Below the pieces are notes generated by a model. It saw only the letters and a list, made by a program, of their open reading frames with translations. It searched no databases and was not told the origin of the DNA. From positions 2,232,001 through 2,296,000 of the forward strand of contig WIUZ02000001.1 in the NCBI GenBank assembly GCA_015956445.1: a DNA stretch of 64,000 nt. The letters run 5' to 3'. The position numbers and the translations under genes are program-made. Position 1 is the stretch's first letter, and the number at the start of each line of letters is the position of its first letter. Shown here piece after piece: positions 62,821 to 64,000 of this stretch. Source of the DNA: Thelephora terrestris (Eukaryota > Basidiomycota > Agaricomycetes > Thelephorales > Thelephoraceae).

Positions 62821-64000
62821 TGGCACCCCCTCGTAATTCTAGCCGCCGCCCCCAATCCGCAAATCCCGTTCAGGATGAGTCCGTCCAGTCAGATCTTTTT
62901 CTCGAGCCTATGATGGGCAACCCTCTTGCGATATACGTCGACAAGGACGTTCAGGACAGAGATACAGTTGTTGACCTTATCATTGTTCGTCTCCGATCCG
63001 CCGTCAAAAATGCGAGCGCATATATTCTAGCTCCGAGCTAATAGTCCCCATTTCCCATTTTTATTCAGAATCATGGGGGCATGGTCTCGCCCAGCTACAG
63101 CGGCGTTCCATACATCCTCGGTGAGTTTATTTCCTCCGCCCTCAGTGCTAGTACCGAAATAACAACTGACTCCGATCACAGTTGACCCTCATCGTGAAAG
63201 TGGTCAAAGCCTCTATCGTCAGTACGCCGGTAAGAAAGGCAAAATTGTTCTGCACGCGCAATGGGTCCACAAGTGCATCGAGGCTGGAGTTCTTCAGACG
63301 TATCACACCAGCTGGGCCGGTTGTAAAGTGAATGGCAGCGAACCGTCAGTGATGCCCAAGACCCCCCGGATTTTGTGACTGACGACCTGCAGCGTGAACC
63401 CTCCAGCACCCCCTCCAACGTCACAATCTCGCCAACCGGTCGAGACCAACACAGTGCCAACAACCCTTCATCCCACCACCCTTCATCAGGTTATGCCCCA
63501 ACCTCAGACCATCCAACCATCAGAATCCCTTGTTCATCATTCCGTCCCAACGTTTCCCTACCATATTTACCCAGCAACCATTGAACCCCCGCGGTCGATC
63601 CATGTCACAACGCCTCCGCAATGGCCGAATGGCATCCCGCCCCATCACGCCCACATACCACAAATGATGTCACGTCCCGATCACTATCGCGAAGATCAAT
63701 GGAATGCGGTTTACGCCCAGCCTCCACCCCACGCGATTCAGTCTGCTGAATACGACTATAATCGATATCGAGATGCGCACGCCGCTTGGGTCGCCGGCCC
63801 AAATGACTATTATACCCCAGGAGTACGTACATCGCTTCATGTTTTAGGTCACTGCCGATGACCATCCACATCAGTATGAGCAGGCTTATGAGCAGACTGC
63901 CCCATATATGAGCGACCCTGGTCCCTCCACTACAACCGATGCTGAACCCTTTCCCGCCACGGAACCTTCCAATTCAACTCCGGCAGAGACGGACAAAGCC
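62821..64000 (+). CDS. BRCT-domain protein resembling Rap1, 5' part (cut by window edge)
   Basis: The start at 62821 gives MAPPRNSSRRPQSANPVQDE, then LFLEPMMGNPLAIYVDKDVQ and DRDTVVDLII. An intron joins NHGGMVSPSYSGVPYIL, and another joins VDPHRESGQSLYRQYAGKKG with KIVLHAQWVHKCIEAGVLQT and YHTSWAGCKVNGSEP. This is one BRCT domain, with the buried Trp in QWVHKC. It is followed by a long Pro/His/Tyr-rich linker to the window end, with a further intron near 63.82 kb. The N-terminal BRCT with YILVDP and WVHKCIEAG spacing resembles fungal Rap1 (telomere shelterin; BRCT, Myb, RCT). The Myb and C-terminal domains would be beyond 64000, so the Rap1 name is inference; another single-BRCT nuclear protein is possible. 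Confidence 0.7.

Noticed and set aside
1-64000. Transposons, virus-derived elements, CRISPR, rRNA
   Set aside because: Looked for polymerase, integrase, transposase and capsid motifs, terminal repeats and array-like repeats on both strands. None seen by eye; a computed repeat search could still reveal small or old copies.

Overview
This window looks like nuclear chromosomal DNA of a filamentous basidiomycete, probably Agaricomycotina. Genes are dense on both strands. They are split by many short introns (about 45-90 bp, mostly GT..AG) and carry fungal families: a Zn2Cys6 regulator, an S28 peptidase, a PA14-containing GH3 beta-glucosidase, a Cdc24-type RhoGEF with PB1, and a YMR196W-like GH63 protein. 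I see no operons, ribosome binding sites, CRISPR, rRNA or convincing tRNA, and no recognisable virus-derived or transposable element. All gene calls come from reading translations and splice signals by eye.

Layout. 1-5.7 kb (minus): 5' part of UPF2/NMD2, phosphomevalonate kinase ERG8, ferrochelatase HEM15, and a small protein with a phosphatase-like but arginine-less P-loop. 6.5-11.6 kb: meiotic MND1 (minus) diverging from a secreted S28 serine peptidase (plus), then an ACMSD-like amidohydrolase (minus). 13.4-25.5 kb (minus): a large disordered conserved protein, mitochondrial pyruvate carrier MPC2, a Zn2Cys6 transcription factor, lariat debranching enzyme DBR1 and a C2H2 transcription factor. 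26.6-30 kb (plus): GH3 beta-glucosidase. 31-39 kb is the least understood part: a short basic protein, an unrecognised multi-exon minus-strand locus at 31.9-34.1 kb, a PAP2 lipid phosphatase, a small Tyr/Gly/Met-rich protein and an open but unassigned minus-strand block. 39.5-49.5 kb: a conserved Ser/Pro-rich protein, HECT ligase HUL5, a LACTB2-type metallo-beta-lactamase and an ITFG1/TIP-like membrane protein. 50-53.7 kb: FUN14 and SDHAF3, two mitochondrial genes sharing a 187-bp divergent promoter, and a membrane RING-H2 ligase. 54-64 kb: GH63-like glucosidase, a lipocalin-like protein, CDC24 and the start of a BRCT protein resembling Rap1, cut by the window end.

Together these are mostly housekeeping genes: isoprenoid and heme synthesis, RNA turnover, mitochondrial carriers and assembly, ubiquitin ligases, polarity and meiosis. 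They do not form a pathway cluster. The most notable structures are tiny exons (an 8-nt microexon in HEM15, an ATG-only first exon in MND1, a 6-nt first exon followed by a GC-AG intron in DBR1), a candidate [2Fe-2S] C-terminus in ferrochelatase, an expanded RING loop, and an unrecognised multi-exon locus of about 2.2 kb.
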